Positions 11,414 to 22,800 of a stretch of 64,000 bases of DNA are shown here, one piece after another. Positions within the stretch are counted from its first letter, which is position 1. Each line of letters begins with the position of its first letter. Both the position numbers and the translations under genes were made by a program. The notes beneath the pieces are model-generated. The model did no database searches. It was not told where the DNA came from and was given only the letters and a program-made list of their open reading frames with translations. Where the stretch lies: contig JAIUPT010000016.1 of assembly GCA_022315425.1 (NCBI GenBank), forward strand, positions 310,001 to 374,000. The letters are read 5' to 3'. The stretch comes from Pseudevernia furfuracea. Lineage: Eukaryota > Ascomycota > Lecanoromycetes > Lecanorales > Parmeliaceae.

Positions 11414-12741
11414 ATGTCAAACAAACGCATAGAACAGGCAGAGGTAGAGAAGTACTGGGAAATTTTCTCTCCTCTAGCCAACGGTGGAACCCATCTAAGC
11501 GGAGATCAAGCAGCTTCCGTCCTCAAGAACAGCCAGCTCCGCGAGGACCAACTCGCGAGAGTATGGGATCTCGCAGACGTCGACAATGATGGCAACCTCG
11601 ATTTTGAGGAGTTTTGCGTGGCCATGCGGATTATTTTTGACCTTGTGAATGGTGTATGCTCATCGTCTGTGCTAGGAAACTAGCAGAGCTGCATTGTCTA
11701 CGTGCAGCTGCCTAGAGAAACGCCCATGCTGACCCTTCGACCCAGGAATACGCAGACGTTCCCTCCTCACTCCCTGACTGGCTCGTCCCCGAATCTAAGG
11801 CTCATCTCGTCCAAGCAACCCGCGCTCTTTCCGGGAACCAACCCGCCTTCTCTCCAATCTCCCCCTCCGATGACGACGACGATGTTGCAGGCCTCAAAGA
11901 CGGCTTCGATTGGTACATGTCCCCCAGCGATAAGTCGAAATACGAATCCATATACACAGCCAACAAAGGCCCTCACGGTGCCCTCACATTCCAATCTCTT
12001 GAGCCCCTCTACTCGTCACTAGACGTCCCAGACACAGATCTCCGCTCTGCGTGGAATTTGGTCAACCCAGCTTCAGAACCAGCGATAGGGAAGCATGCGG
12101 CGTTGGCATTTTTACACATTCTTAACAACAGACACGAAGGCTACCGCATCCCGCGCTCCGTCCCCGCCTCGCTTCGCGCCACATTCGAGCAAGGCCAAAT
12201 CGACTACAACCTCGAGAACAAGAGCGTGAAATCAAGATCGCCGGCTCAGCGCTGGGGCTATGAGGACGAGGACACGAGTACAGGGCGCAAAGCCAAATTT
12301 GGGGATACCTACCTTAGCCGGCTGGGTGTGGGCGGGAAGAGCAGCTATCAGCCTTCCGGCACAGATTTCAGTAGAACACTTGCGACTGAGGATTGGGAAG
12401 AGGTGAGGCTGAAGAGGCAGCTTCAAGACCTAGAAGCCAAGATCGATACGATTGAATCGAGAGCGAAAGGCAAGAGCGGCCGGAGAAGGGAGGAGGAGAG
12501 CAAGCCAGCGCTTGTGAAGAGGGAGTTGGAAATGCTGATGGATTACAAGCGGAAAGAGATCCGAGAATTGGAAAGGGGCGAGGGGAAAAGTAAGGCTGGG
12601 GAGGCTTTGAAAGGAGTGGAGAATGAGATCAGGGGGGTTAGGGAGATGGTGGAGGGATTAGAAGCACATTGGAAGACGAGGGAGGGAGCACTGGACGATC
12701 TGAGGAGGCAGATTGAGGATGAAAAACGGGCTGGCAGGTGA
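11414..12741 (+). CDS. END3: End3, actin and endocytosis EH-domain protein
   Basis: Two exons, 11414-11653 and 11746-12741, with a 92-bp intron (donor GTATGC); 411 residues, close to the family's usual length of about 400. Residues 1-95 form an EH domain, including the EF-hand-like loop DVDNDGNLDFEEF and the conserved FCVAMRIIFDLVNG. The segment LPDWLVPESKAHLVQATRAL after the junction is diagnostic of End3. A second EH-like region occupies about 140-230, and the C-terminal 110 residues are a charged coiled coil. In yeast End3 works with Pan1 and Sla1 at cortical actin patches, promoting clathrin-coat internalisation. The start MSNKRIEQAEVEKYWEIF matches the expected N-terminus. It converges on the chitin synthase at 13004 with 262 bp between stops. 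Confidence 0.95.
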
Positions 12742-13003
12742 TGAAAGCAATGGAGATGGAAAGGAAGGCCTTGCTTTCAGCTTTGTGAGCGGCAGCCCCC
12801 ATTGCATTCATCTACTCATTGTGAGCATCGACATTTATGTACCAAATCACAGCGTGACGAGAACAATGTCCCTGGCAAGCAGAGCGCCAGACGCTCTATG
12901 CTACCAAACCCCGCTCCTTTCCTGATGCAATTTCCATCCATGTAATGCCATGAATCCAAGTAAATGCTCAAATCCCAGCTTTCCGTAACAATTATTACTG
13001 CAT

Positions 13004-16000
13004 TTACATATTCGCCAACTCAGCATCAATCTGCTGGTCCAGGAACGCTCTTTTCTCGCCGGTCAATTCGGTCTGTAATCGCTGCTCAACTAATGCGCGC
13101 ACTTGTTTCTTCGTTACGTTGTCCAAATCCACCTCGGTAAGACAGCTCCGCACAGCCTCGACAATTGCACCGTCGTCGGGGCCGCTGAACGTTCCCCGGA
13201 AGTCGACGGTGCTTACAGGCCTGCTCCCATATCCAAGGGGACTTCGATTCTGCCGTAGTGGCGGTGATTGCATAGCAATGAGATTGTCTGTGCTTGGCAT
13301 GCTCATCCTCTGGTATGGATGGTCCTGGTGATGATCGCTCATCCCTGTCACTGATTGCAGTCTCGATTGCGGACGTGAATACTGCGGTTGGTCCTTGTAA
13401 GGAGCGAACGAAAGGATGGATTGTCTGTTCGGATGCCCGAAAGCTGCAGGCGATTGAGGTGGCATGTATGCGGGTGGTGCGTTGTGGAACCCAGTGAGTA
13501 TGGTGGAAGCAGGCTTAGCGGACGAGTACACGGAGTGGATGTCGTCCATCTCAAAGCCGTTGTTTGCAAATTCGTCCTCATAGCTCTTCTCCATGGTGCC
13601 TGCCATGCCTCGACGGCCTGGTAGATTGTTCGTCGCTGCGTAATCATCCCATCTTTGCAGTGGGACGCTTCGAGGATCGAACCCTTCGTCTTCGAGGGCC
13701 ACGATCTGCTTGTTGCCTTTCTCGCCAAGAACGATCCTGGTATTACCCCAGGTAAAATTGTCCTGGTTCCAGAATGAGTATATCGGAAGGACGAAAGAGT
13801 AAATCGGGAACGCGAGGAGGTAGATAATCATCCATCCAATGTGCTGCCATTGTCGTTTGAGTAAGAAGATGATGGCTTGAAGGCCATACACACATCCTAA
13901 AATAATGAGCGAAATTAGTGGGAATTGACCGGTATGGCTTGCAACACGGTATATCAAATATCCCAGGTACCCGCAGGTAGCAGGAAGGATGATCGTCCCA
14001 AAAAGGTCGATGAAAACGACGAATCGCATACTAAAGCAGCAAAAACCACAAAGATCTTTGAGCCAAACCAGCTCGGCCAAGTTGTGTACTGTGGAATTGA
14101 TCCAGCGTCGTCTTTGAGATAAGAGGACACTCCACGTCTCCGGCGCTGCGGTTTTAGCGTAAGCGTCTGGTACGAATTTGAACGACATTGATGGAAAGTG
14201 TTTCGTCATGATTGTTGTAAGATATCTGTCTTCTCCCAAGGACAGGAGGTTCTTCTTGTGCAGTGTGTCCACATTGCAGGTATTGTAATCGTTGATGACT
14301 TTGTCGGAGATGATCAACGGGCGACCCTTGTCCGCTGTTCGAAGTCGGTACATGCAGAAACTAGAAAACTGTCAGTAGGTCCAGCGAGCTTTGGAACTCG
14401 GACACTAGACTCACCATCCAGGCAGACAAGTAACGGAACCGAACAACGACTCGAATGCCTTAGCCAGATGATGGGAGATGTAGTACTCGTATACTTGAAT
14501 CATAGTCCACCAACTTCGTTCCTCGTTCTCCAAGCTTGTTTCGCCACAAATTCCTGCGATTTTCGCATCGTTGGCGCAGCTTGCAACAAGCCGATTCAAT
14601 GAGTCTTCCTTGACGCTAGTATCTGCATCAACCATGAAAAGGTACTCGTACAGCTCAGGATCCACGCCAATAATGTTGTTGATTTGATGGAACATTTCGA
14701 GCTCGAGCGGTGACATAGGTGAACGATGGTGGACCCGATTGAGGAAGTTAAGAAGCATGATCTGTGAGTCTCGTTTCCCCCGGTTCCCAGGTTTTGATTT
14801 TGTCTGTTCGGACTCCTTGCCGACCTTCACCACCACGATGTAGGGTACTACATTTCCTTCATACTCGTAAAGACCAGAGTAGACTTTGCCATAATTGAGT
14901 TGCTCGTTGCCCTGTCCAACAGCTTTGAACGGAAGTGCGGGAGGGTCAATTTTGGGATCAACGCCAAGGATATCGAGTACAATCTTTGGAGTCGGCCTAT
15001 CATTACCGCCTCCTACAATCATCCCATCACACATGACGCATATCAGCTTCCTCTTATTGTCGTATTGGAGGGCTGTCAATGAATCAAGACCTTTCCGTAG
15101 CTGATCTTCCCCTTCGGTATAAGCTGGGACCTGACAAATTACAAATTTATCCTGGGCTGCTGGTCTGCGTCTAGAACCAAATTGCAGTGCAGACAGAAAC
15201 TTGGTGAGGATAACAGTACAAAGAATAATGGTAAAAGCAAGCAAGATGTAGTTGTTGACCTGACATTTTGCCGTGTCTCTGAAATCCGGTATTCCTTCGT
15301 AGAAAGCATTTTCCATGCAGTTCAAAGTCTTCTCGTAGTCGGGATCATTGGCTTTCCACTGGCTTGTGATGTCGCTACCAGCGTTCTGTTGAATCAGATC
15401 TGATACCTCTTCAGGAATCCAAGAGTACATTGCGATGTTGCCTTCAGTCTGTTTAGTGTAGAAATAGTCTGTCAGGTCATAAATCTTTCCATTCAAGATG
15501 ACCCATTCGCGGTTGGAACTCTGTGAGCTGACGGACCCCTTTGTAGTCACGAGCTCACCCTTGTAGTATTCTTGTATCTTTGGAAGAAACGTGTCGCTGT
15601 ACCAGTCGATGCTGTGCAACTTTGTGTTGTTGTTCGTTTGATAAAGAGGACCAGATGTATGAATCCCCTGGGGATACAGAACGGTAGTATTCGCGAGCAA
15701 TCTTGTGGCCTCATCGGTGACCAGGTAGCTGCAAGCTTTTGATAGGGGCGGTGGGAAGTACTCATCCAGATTCAATCCGGCGAAAGGTTGCATCATGGCT
15801 TGGGTGGCAAGGGGTTCAATGTCTCCATGTGTTATTTTTGCAAACTTCGTAATGTCGTAAACCTTGCCGTGGATACTGACCCAGAAATCGTTCTCAGCCT
15901 GATGATACCCAACCTCTTTCTGATTCCAAACCTTATGGAGGCTAGGACACAAAAGATTGCCAAATTCGACGATCCAGAAGATGACCGTCGCATTGAGCAA

Positions 16001-18388
16001 GAAGATCAGCAGCACCAGAACAAGTTTTTCTCTCCAAGCAAACCGAATGTCAGGTCGTTTCATTCGACCAAGATACCGGAGCGTGAATGAAGGGATCCAG
16101 AAGGTCAAAGCCCAAACCAATGCGACCCAAAGCCGGCGAGACTTATCGACGGGCTCAGAAGTGATGGCCTTTGGCTCGGCCAGCTCGGGGTCCAATCCGC
16201 CAGTGAACTCTCCGATATCATCGTCGTAGTATGTGACTTGTCCCTTCTTATAATCCCCTTTGGCGCCTAAACCGTAATCGCCCGGCATTGTATTGACGGT
16301 GCGGGTCATAGTTGGGGCAATTGACTTCGCTGCACCCGTAGTGGCTTGAGGCATAGTTGCTACGCTCTGCTGCCGTTGCAACAGGTTATCTCGGCTTCCA
16401 TAGTCCTCACCCATAGGTGGGAAAAACCCGCCCTCATTGAGACCAGGTGTCACGGCCGAATACCCTCTTTCCATGCCGCCACCACCCATCATGCCGAAGG
16501 GAGACTGTCCGTAGGTGGATATTTCGGCGGGCTTGAGATCGAGCATACTTTCAGCCTCCCACCACGGTCCTTCGCGAATCCAAACACGCTCATGTCCTAC
16601 AACTACTTCGCCGTTACTCCACCCACGTTCCAAGATCCAGCTTTCTACTCCATCCCGGCCCTCCTGACATCCAAGTCGGGAGTATCGAGTGTAGAATTCA
16701 TCAATGTCAAAATCGGCAGTGAAGTCCAGGTTTTTGTTACGATAGTTGGCCCACTCTGGAAGTCTCCAGGTTCGAAGCTGCTTTGACACTGTGCCAGCTG
16801 ACCAGGCAGAGGTTGTAGATGCCAGGGTGCCTAGACTGGCAAGCGATTCATCGGTGGGGTGCAGGGACAAATGATACCATATTCTGCTGCTGTCGAGTAC
16901 AGCCGGAAGGTCCATACGGGCTTTTGTATGACCTCTGACACCTTGACCGTCGATTGGGTACAGTATATTTCGCAAGAAGCCGCCCATTTCCGCTTCTGCC
17001 CCTGCTTTTTCCAACACCTCCTCCTGGCGTTCTCGCTCTAGAGCTCGATCTCTGCTGACTGGACCATTGGTGAGCCCAAGATCTGCTCCTACGTCCGAAA
17101 CGGCATTCTGCATGTCTTTGACGACAGATGAGCCGGGCGAAATCACGTCAATTCCATCTTGTTTCATTTCGGCGTTGATGCCCAGATTATCGTCAAATAC
17201 CCCACGGAGCGCGACGGCTTTGCCAAGGTCCTGCCCTGGAATTTCTACCAGGGTGATGTTGACGGTATCGCCGTTGTCCTCATCCGTCTCAGGGGTTCGA
17301 GCACCCACCCTATCATTACCGCTCTCACTGGACTCGTCGCTCTCCTTCATTGTTTGTACCTCCGCGAAGATTGCCTTGTTAGCTTTCAGCAGGACCCAAT
17401 CGATTAAAGCCTCATATATTCCTGAAATCAAGATTTCTCGCTCATCTGTGTTGCATCTGTGCATAAGGAATTCGGGCTCAAGGCCAAGAAGACCGCTTAC
17501 ATCTTCACAGATGTCTTCCAGATCTTCTTGATCGATGAGAAGGCCCACGGTTTCTCCAAGTTTAAGAAGCCCCGCAAGAGTGGAAATTAAACTCCGGTGA
17601 GCCGACCCTTTGATACCAATTGCCTTCAAAGAAGACCGGAAGTCTTCCGCGGAAGCCGTATCATCGGCTGTAGGCAAATACGTTGGTGGCTCGTATGTGC
17701 CAGATCTGTTGAGCAATGAGTATGTCGATGGGTGCTTCAGGCTCAGAAATTCTCTTTCAGCTGGAGTTGATGCAGATGTGAGGAGGTAGTAGAATACGTC
17801 AAATGCCCGAAAGCCTGGTTCTTGCGGTAGATTGAGAAGGCCCTTGGCGATGTTGAGTCCGGAGTGAGAGAGTGAGAGGGATGCAGAGCTAACGTTGCCC
17901 GCAAGTGTAAGACTGAATGTAGCTGCAAGTGCTGCATGCCTTGGAGTGGCTGGATTGTAGGGTGTCACGCAATAGGTAAAGGGCCTAAGGACTGCTAGGG
18001 CGGTATAGAGAGAGGGTGGTACTGCAAGGGGAAGGGCAGATATCAACGGCGAGAGAATGGATGGTGTGGAGTGGTGCAAGGACGCCAGGACGATACAGCC
18101 ATCCTCGGCCCGTCGGCAAGCATGCTCCCATGCTTGCCGTGCCAAATCCGTATCTATCGTACCTCCCAGCTGGCCGTCAACGTTTGGATGGGATGCAGTG
18201 AGCCAGGTGTTCACTACCAGGCTTGTGCTCGCATCGAGGCGATAGGGGCGTGCCGAAGCGTAGCTGGTATGTAGTGCATTGAGCAATGTGGTTGTTGATA
18301 CCTGCGTTGATTGCTGGGCTGCAGAACGGACTCCGGTGGGGGTTGAAGCAGCAGAATAGGTTGACAGGCGATTGTTGGGCACAGACAT
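13004..18388 (-). CDS. csmB: Chitin synthase, class VI/VII, myosin-like N-terminus (CsmB type)
   Basis: Two exons, 18388-14415 and 14360-13004, with one 54-bp intron inside the conserved LPGCFCMYR; 1776 residues. It polymerises UDP-GlcNAc into chitin at the plasma membrane. Order: degenerate myosin-like region (about 1-700) without a P-loop; membrane segments near 755 and 790; cytochrome b5-like region near 820 (VSIHGKVYDITKFAK); second b5-like segment near 960; catalytic chitin synthase 2 domain with DADT near 1253, GEDRYLT at about 1367 and QRRRW at about 1407; C-terminal membrane helices; DEK_C-like domain (about 1718-1776). It lies head to head with the class V gene at 19806, as csmB and csmA do in Aspergillus. 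The class number differs between naming schemes (VI or VII). The missing ATP site means the myosin part is unlikely to be a motor. Confidence 0.94.
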
Positions 18389-19805
18389 AGTGTAGGTGGA
18401 TCAGCAGTTCCTTCTTCTTCAACGCCCGCCCCTGGGGAGTCTGTTGAGGCACCACCAAGCAGGATTTAGGCAGAGTCTTCTACCGAGAACATCGAAATAG
18501 CGTTTTGTTTTCAAAGCTTGCGAGGGCTCAAGAAGGCGAAAGGCATTAGCTTCAAATTGTTCGATCTCGCAGGCACACTCAGTACTGTCTGGAAGGGTGT
18601 CAAAGGCACGCAACGAAGGATGAAGCGAGTGACAAGTAATGCGAGAGGAACGAGTGTGACCCTGAGGGCATATGAGGGATAAATTATTGCTCGTTGGTGG
18701 AGGAGCAAGAGAGGAAAGGCTGTCGGCTGAAGTGAATGTTGATACTCGTCGTCGTCTAGTGATTGAAAAGGATGAAAACACGCTAGAGCACCCCTGCCCG
18801 CCCGCCACTGCTGGAAATAGCAACACACCCCTCCACCAGATGCAGAGTTGTAGACTAACGTCTCGTATTGATCCTTTGCCCAATGCCCGCAACACTTAAT
18901 ATTCTGGTCTCGCTGGCATCATCGGGGGCAGTGACGAAGAAGCATTGATTTGATTATGTGTGAAGCATTGGATCATTGAACTACATTGCAGCGTTCTCTG
19001 GGTTACAGTAGAGTATAGCCATTTGGCAGCCTCGCAGCCTTGTCGAAAACTCGAAATAATGCCAAGCAAAAAGAGGAAGGGAGATCTGCGGATTTCCTCT
19101 AGCGCCCGCAAATTTACACGGTCTCCATGGCCATTTTAATAAGTACCTAAGGTATTGAATCCTGCATGATGCATGTTGTAAGCTAAAGGAAATAATAAAC
19201 AAATCACAAGATTGAGGACACAACAGCTGTCAGACGTCAAACCAGTAAATCAATAATATGTAACAACTAAATGACAGTCAACGAACAAACGTTCTTCGTA
19301 AATATTCAATATTTGCTCAAAGCAGCTGAGAAAGTGGATACCCACTGTGCCAGTGTGGCAACGGACATATCGTAAAAAAAAAGATCGCTCTAAAGTTGGC
19401 TTGGCAGCTTAGCACCTCCGTCGAGACCCTCCCTACGAGTCCGAGATCCTTTCCCTATAGAGCGTCTCACCATAACAGAGAGCGTCGCCTTCGCCATCTG
19501 TCCCTCTTCAACCTTCCCAATCTACCTTCACGACCTTCGTTTGCATACTTTCCCCTTGTTTTCCAGTTTCATGGTGTCTGTCTCTCGCTGAGACACCCTC
19601 GCTGACGGCTCCTCCACCAGCCACCTCTGGCTTACTGCCCATCAATCGCATCATTCTGGGACCTATTATTTTGCATTTCCGGTTGGACCCGCACCTATTC
19701 AACGTCTATCAATAGAAAGTGCAATCACTGCATCAGAGACATACTCTACATCATACCAATTCTCCAACTCTTCCGGCTGAGCAACGCCCCTATTGTGTCG
19801 CCGTC
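18389..19805. promoter_or_regulatory. Shared divergent promoter of the two chitin synthases
   Basis: 1417 bp between the two divergent starts. It contains the perfect 11-bp palindrome TACCTAAGGTA at 19144-19154 and pyrimidine-rich stretches before the csmA-like start (about 19430-19700), consistent with a long leader. No other gene is seen. A shared region suggests coordinate transcription, which is inference. Confidence 0.65.
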
Positions 19806-22800
19806 ATGGCGCTTCCTTCACTCAACAATACGACTCCAGCACACGCCCAACCCTCTCTACCTGCATTACCTGCGCATTTGCAATCAGACACGCACTTGAC
19901 CGCACATCTTGCCAGTCGGTATGTCGAGTGTCCTGATTGATTTCTTACGAGAAGGCTAACCAGCTCCAAAGTTTCCATGTCTCTCTCCCAGTATCAAGGT
20001 TATCCTCCCAAGCTCTCATCTCCCTCAATACCTACACTTCCTCCTCAAAGGGTCCCGATGGCGGCAAAGAAGGAAGTGCCATGGGCGAGGCTGAAGATTT
20101 GGCTGGAAGAGCTTGGTCAAGGTTAGGAGGGCGGGGAGAGAATCAAGCCGTGGTCTTTCTGTAAGTGACACGGTCGTCCAGTACTTTCGTTCTTTCTTTA
20201 CGGGTCAGATGCTGAGTTCCTTGGCTTGGTAGCGGTGAGTCTGGATCCGGCAAGACTACCATACGCTCGCACCTGCTTTCCTCAATCCTATCCTTCTCAT
20301 CCACACCGCTGTCTACGAAGCTTTCTCTTGCGGCTTTCGTCTTCGACACACTCACGACCACAAAATCTCTCACCACGCCGACTGCATCAAAGGCCGGACT
20401 CTTTTTCGAATTGCAATATGATGCCTCGTCAACGATGAACCCTACGCTTATTGGAGGGAAGCTGTTGGACCACCGACTAGAACGGAGCAGGATCGCTTCA
20501 GTTCCAACTGGCGAGCGAAGCTTTCATGTCCTGTATTACTTACTGGCCGGAACGAGCGCGGCAGAGAAAGCGCATCTTGGTCTCGAAAACGCAGGTGTGG
20601 TGGCTGAAAGCGGTATCTCCCCCAGCAATAGGTCCTCTGGAAACATTGGCCACAAGAGATGGCGGTATCTAGGTCACCCTACGCAGCTCAAGGTTGGGAT
20701 CAATGATGTCGAAGGTTTCCAGCACTTCAAGACAGCCTTAAGAAAGCTCGAATTCCCACGAGGTGATATAGCGGAAATCTGCCAAATCCTTGCCAGCATC
20801 CTCCATATTGGGCAATTGGAATTCACGACTAGTCAATCCACTCTACCTGCTGCCGACGATAGTGGCGGTTATTCCCATGAAGGCGGCGAAACAGTGACCA
20901 CTGTGAAAAACAGAGAGGTTTTGGGTATAGTCGCTGCTTTCCTTGGATTGAGCATTCAAGATCTTGAGACCAGTCTCGGCTACAAAACAAAAACGATACA
21001 TCGTGAACGAGTCACAGTCATGCTTGATCCTAAAGGTGCTCGAGAGAACGCGGACGAGCTAGCACGGACCCTCTACTCTCTACTTGTGGCCTATGTCATT
21101 GAGCAGATAAACCAGAAGACCTGCGCCCTGGAAGACTCCGTCGCGAACACCATATCAATCATTGACTTCCCGGGATTTGCGCAGTCTGCGTCAACAGGTT
21201 CGGTATTAGACCAGTTACTTAATAACGCAGCAGCCGAGTCGCTATACAACTTCGCGTTGCAGAGTTTCTTCGAGCGTAAGGCCGATCTGATGGAAAGCGA
21301 GGATGTCAGCGTGCCAGCCACGAGTTACTTCGACAATACGGATGCTGTTCGTGGTTTACTCAAGCATGGCAATGGGCTTCTTAGTATACTCAGTGACCAG
21401 AGTCGACGTGGCAGAACAGATTTACAGCTTTTGGACAGCCTCAGAAAGCGGTTCGAGAGCAAAAATCCTGCAATAACTGTGGGAAGTGCTACTGCTAAGA
21501 TGCCTGGCAGCAACTTCGTCACACAGAATGCCGCCGCATCATTCACCGTGAGACATTTTGCTGGTGAAGTCGATTATCCAATCAACGGACTCGTCGAGGA
21601 GAATGGAGAAGTAATCCCGGGCGATCTAATGAATTTGATCAACTCCACAAAAAGCGATTTCGTCCGGGAATTATTCGGGCAAGAAGCACTTCATACCGTA
21701 ATGCATCCGAGCGAGAAAAATGCTATCATGCAGGCCCAGGTCAGCTCGAAGCCTCTGCGAATGCCAAGTATGGCCCGCCGAAAGGGCGACCGACCAGCCA
21801 GGCTTGCTGCACGTACGACCAGTGCTACTCAATCCAATGAAGATTTTGATAGCCAAGCCGGTGATCTCCGCAAGAGGTCTACGGGAGGACGTAAAGGCAA
21901 TGACCGTCTAGGTGGCATCGACCAAGGTGCTTCCGGTCAGTTCTTGTCGTCTTTGGAAAACATAACGAAGTCTATCTCGTCCACAGATACCAATCCTTAC
22001 TTTGTCTTTTGTTTAAAGCCAAACGATCGCCGCATCGCCAACCAGTTCGATAGCAAATGCGTCCGGACCCAGATTCAGACATTTGGTATAGCTGAGGTCA
22101 GTCAACGATTACGAAACGCAGACTTCAGCCTTTTTTTGCCATTTGGTGAGTTTCTTGGCCTTGTCGAAGCACATGATACTTTGATGGGAAGCGAAAGGGA
22201 GAAAGTAGAGGCCGCTTTGAGCGAAAAGAGATGGCCCGGAAACGAGGCGCGTGTAGGCACCACGGGCGTATTTCTTAGTGAAAGATGCTGGGCAACAATC
22301 GCAAAGTCGAGCGAAAAAGGCTTCACCGGCGGACGTTATTTTGACACAGACGCCAGTGATGTTGGGGAGGAGGCATTGACCCCAATGGAGACTCAGGATC
22401 GTGGGCTTGGTGACTCCCGAGTTAATCTACTAGCCTCACAACAGAATATGTCGAGCCCGGGTGCTTTCATATACGGTGATGAGACTAAGCAAGCGGCATA
22501 CTTTGGTGGTCGAGAAGTAGACGGTCGATCCGATGCAGGTGCTTCTGCTTTCAACTCCGGCGATATGTTCCGTAATCTAGAGACGAGGGAGCAAATGGCC
22601 GAGAAAGGCAATAAGAAGAAGATGGAGGAAGTCGATGTTGTTCCTGTTTCCGGAAGCCGAAAACGCTGGCTTGCTCTAATCTATCTCTTGACCTGGTGGG
22701 TGCCAGACTTTCTAATCAAATGGGTCGGTCGCATGAAACGAAAAGATATTCGAATGGCATGGCGCGAGAAATTTGCCATCAACCTCATGATCTGGTTCTG

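Noticed and set aside
14361..14414. Stop after LPGW as the end of csmB exon 1 (two separate genes)
   Set aside because: A 54-bp intron with consensus GTGAGT and TTCTAG joins both parts across the conserved LPGCFCMYR.
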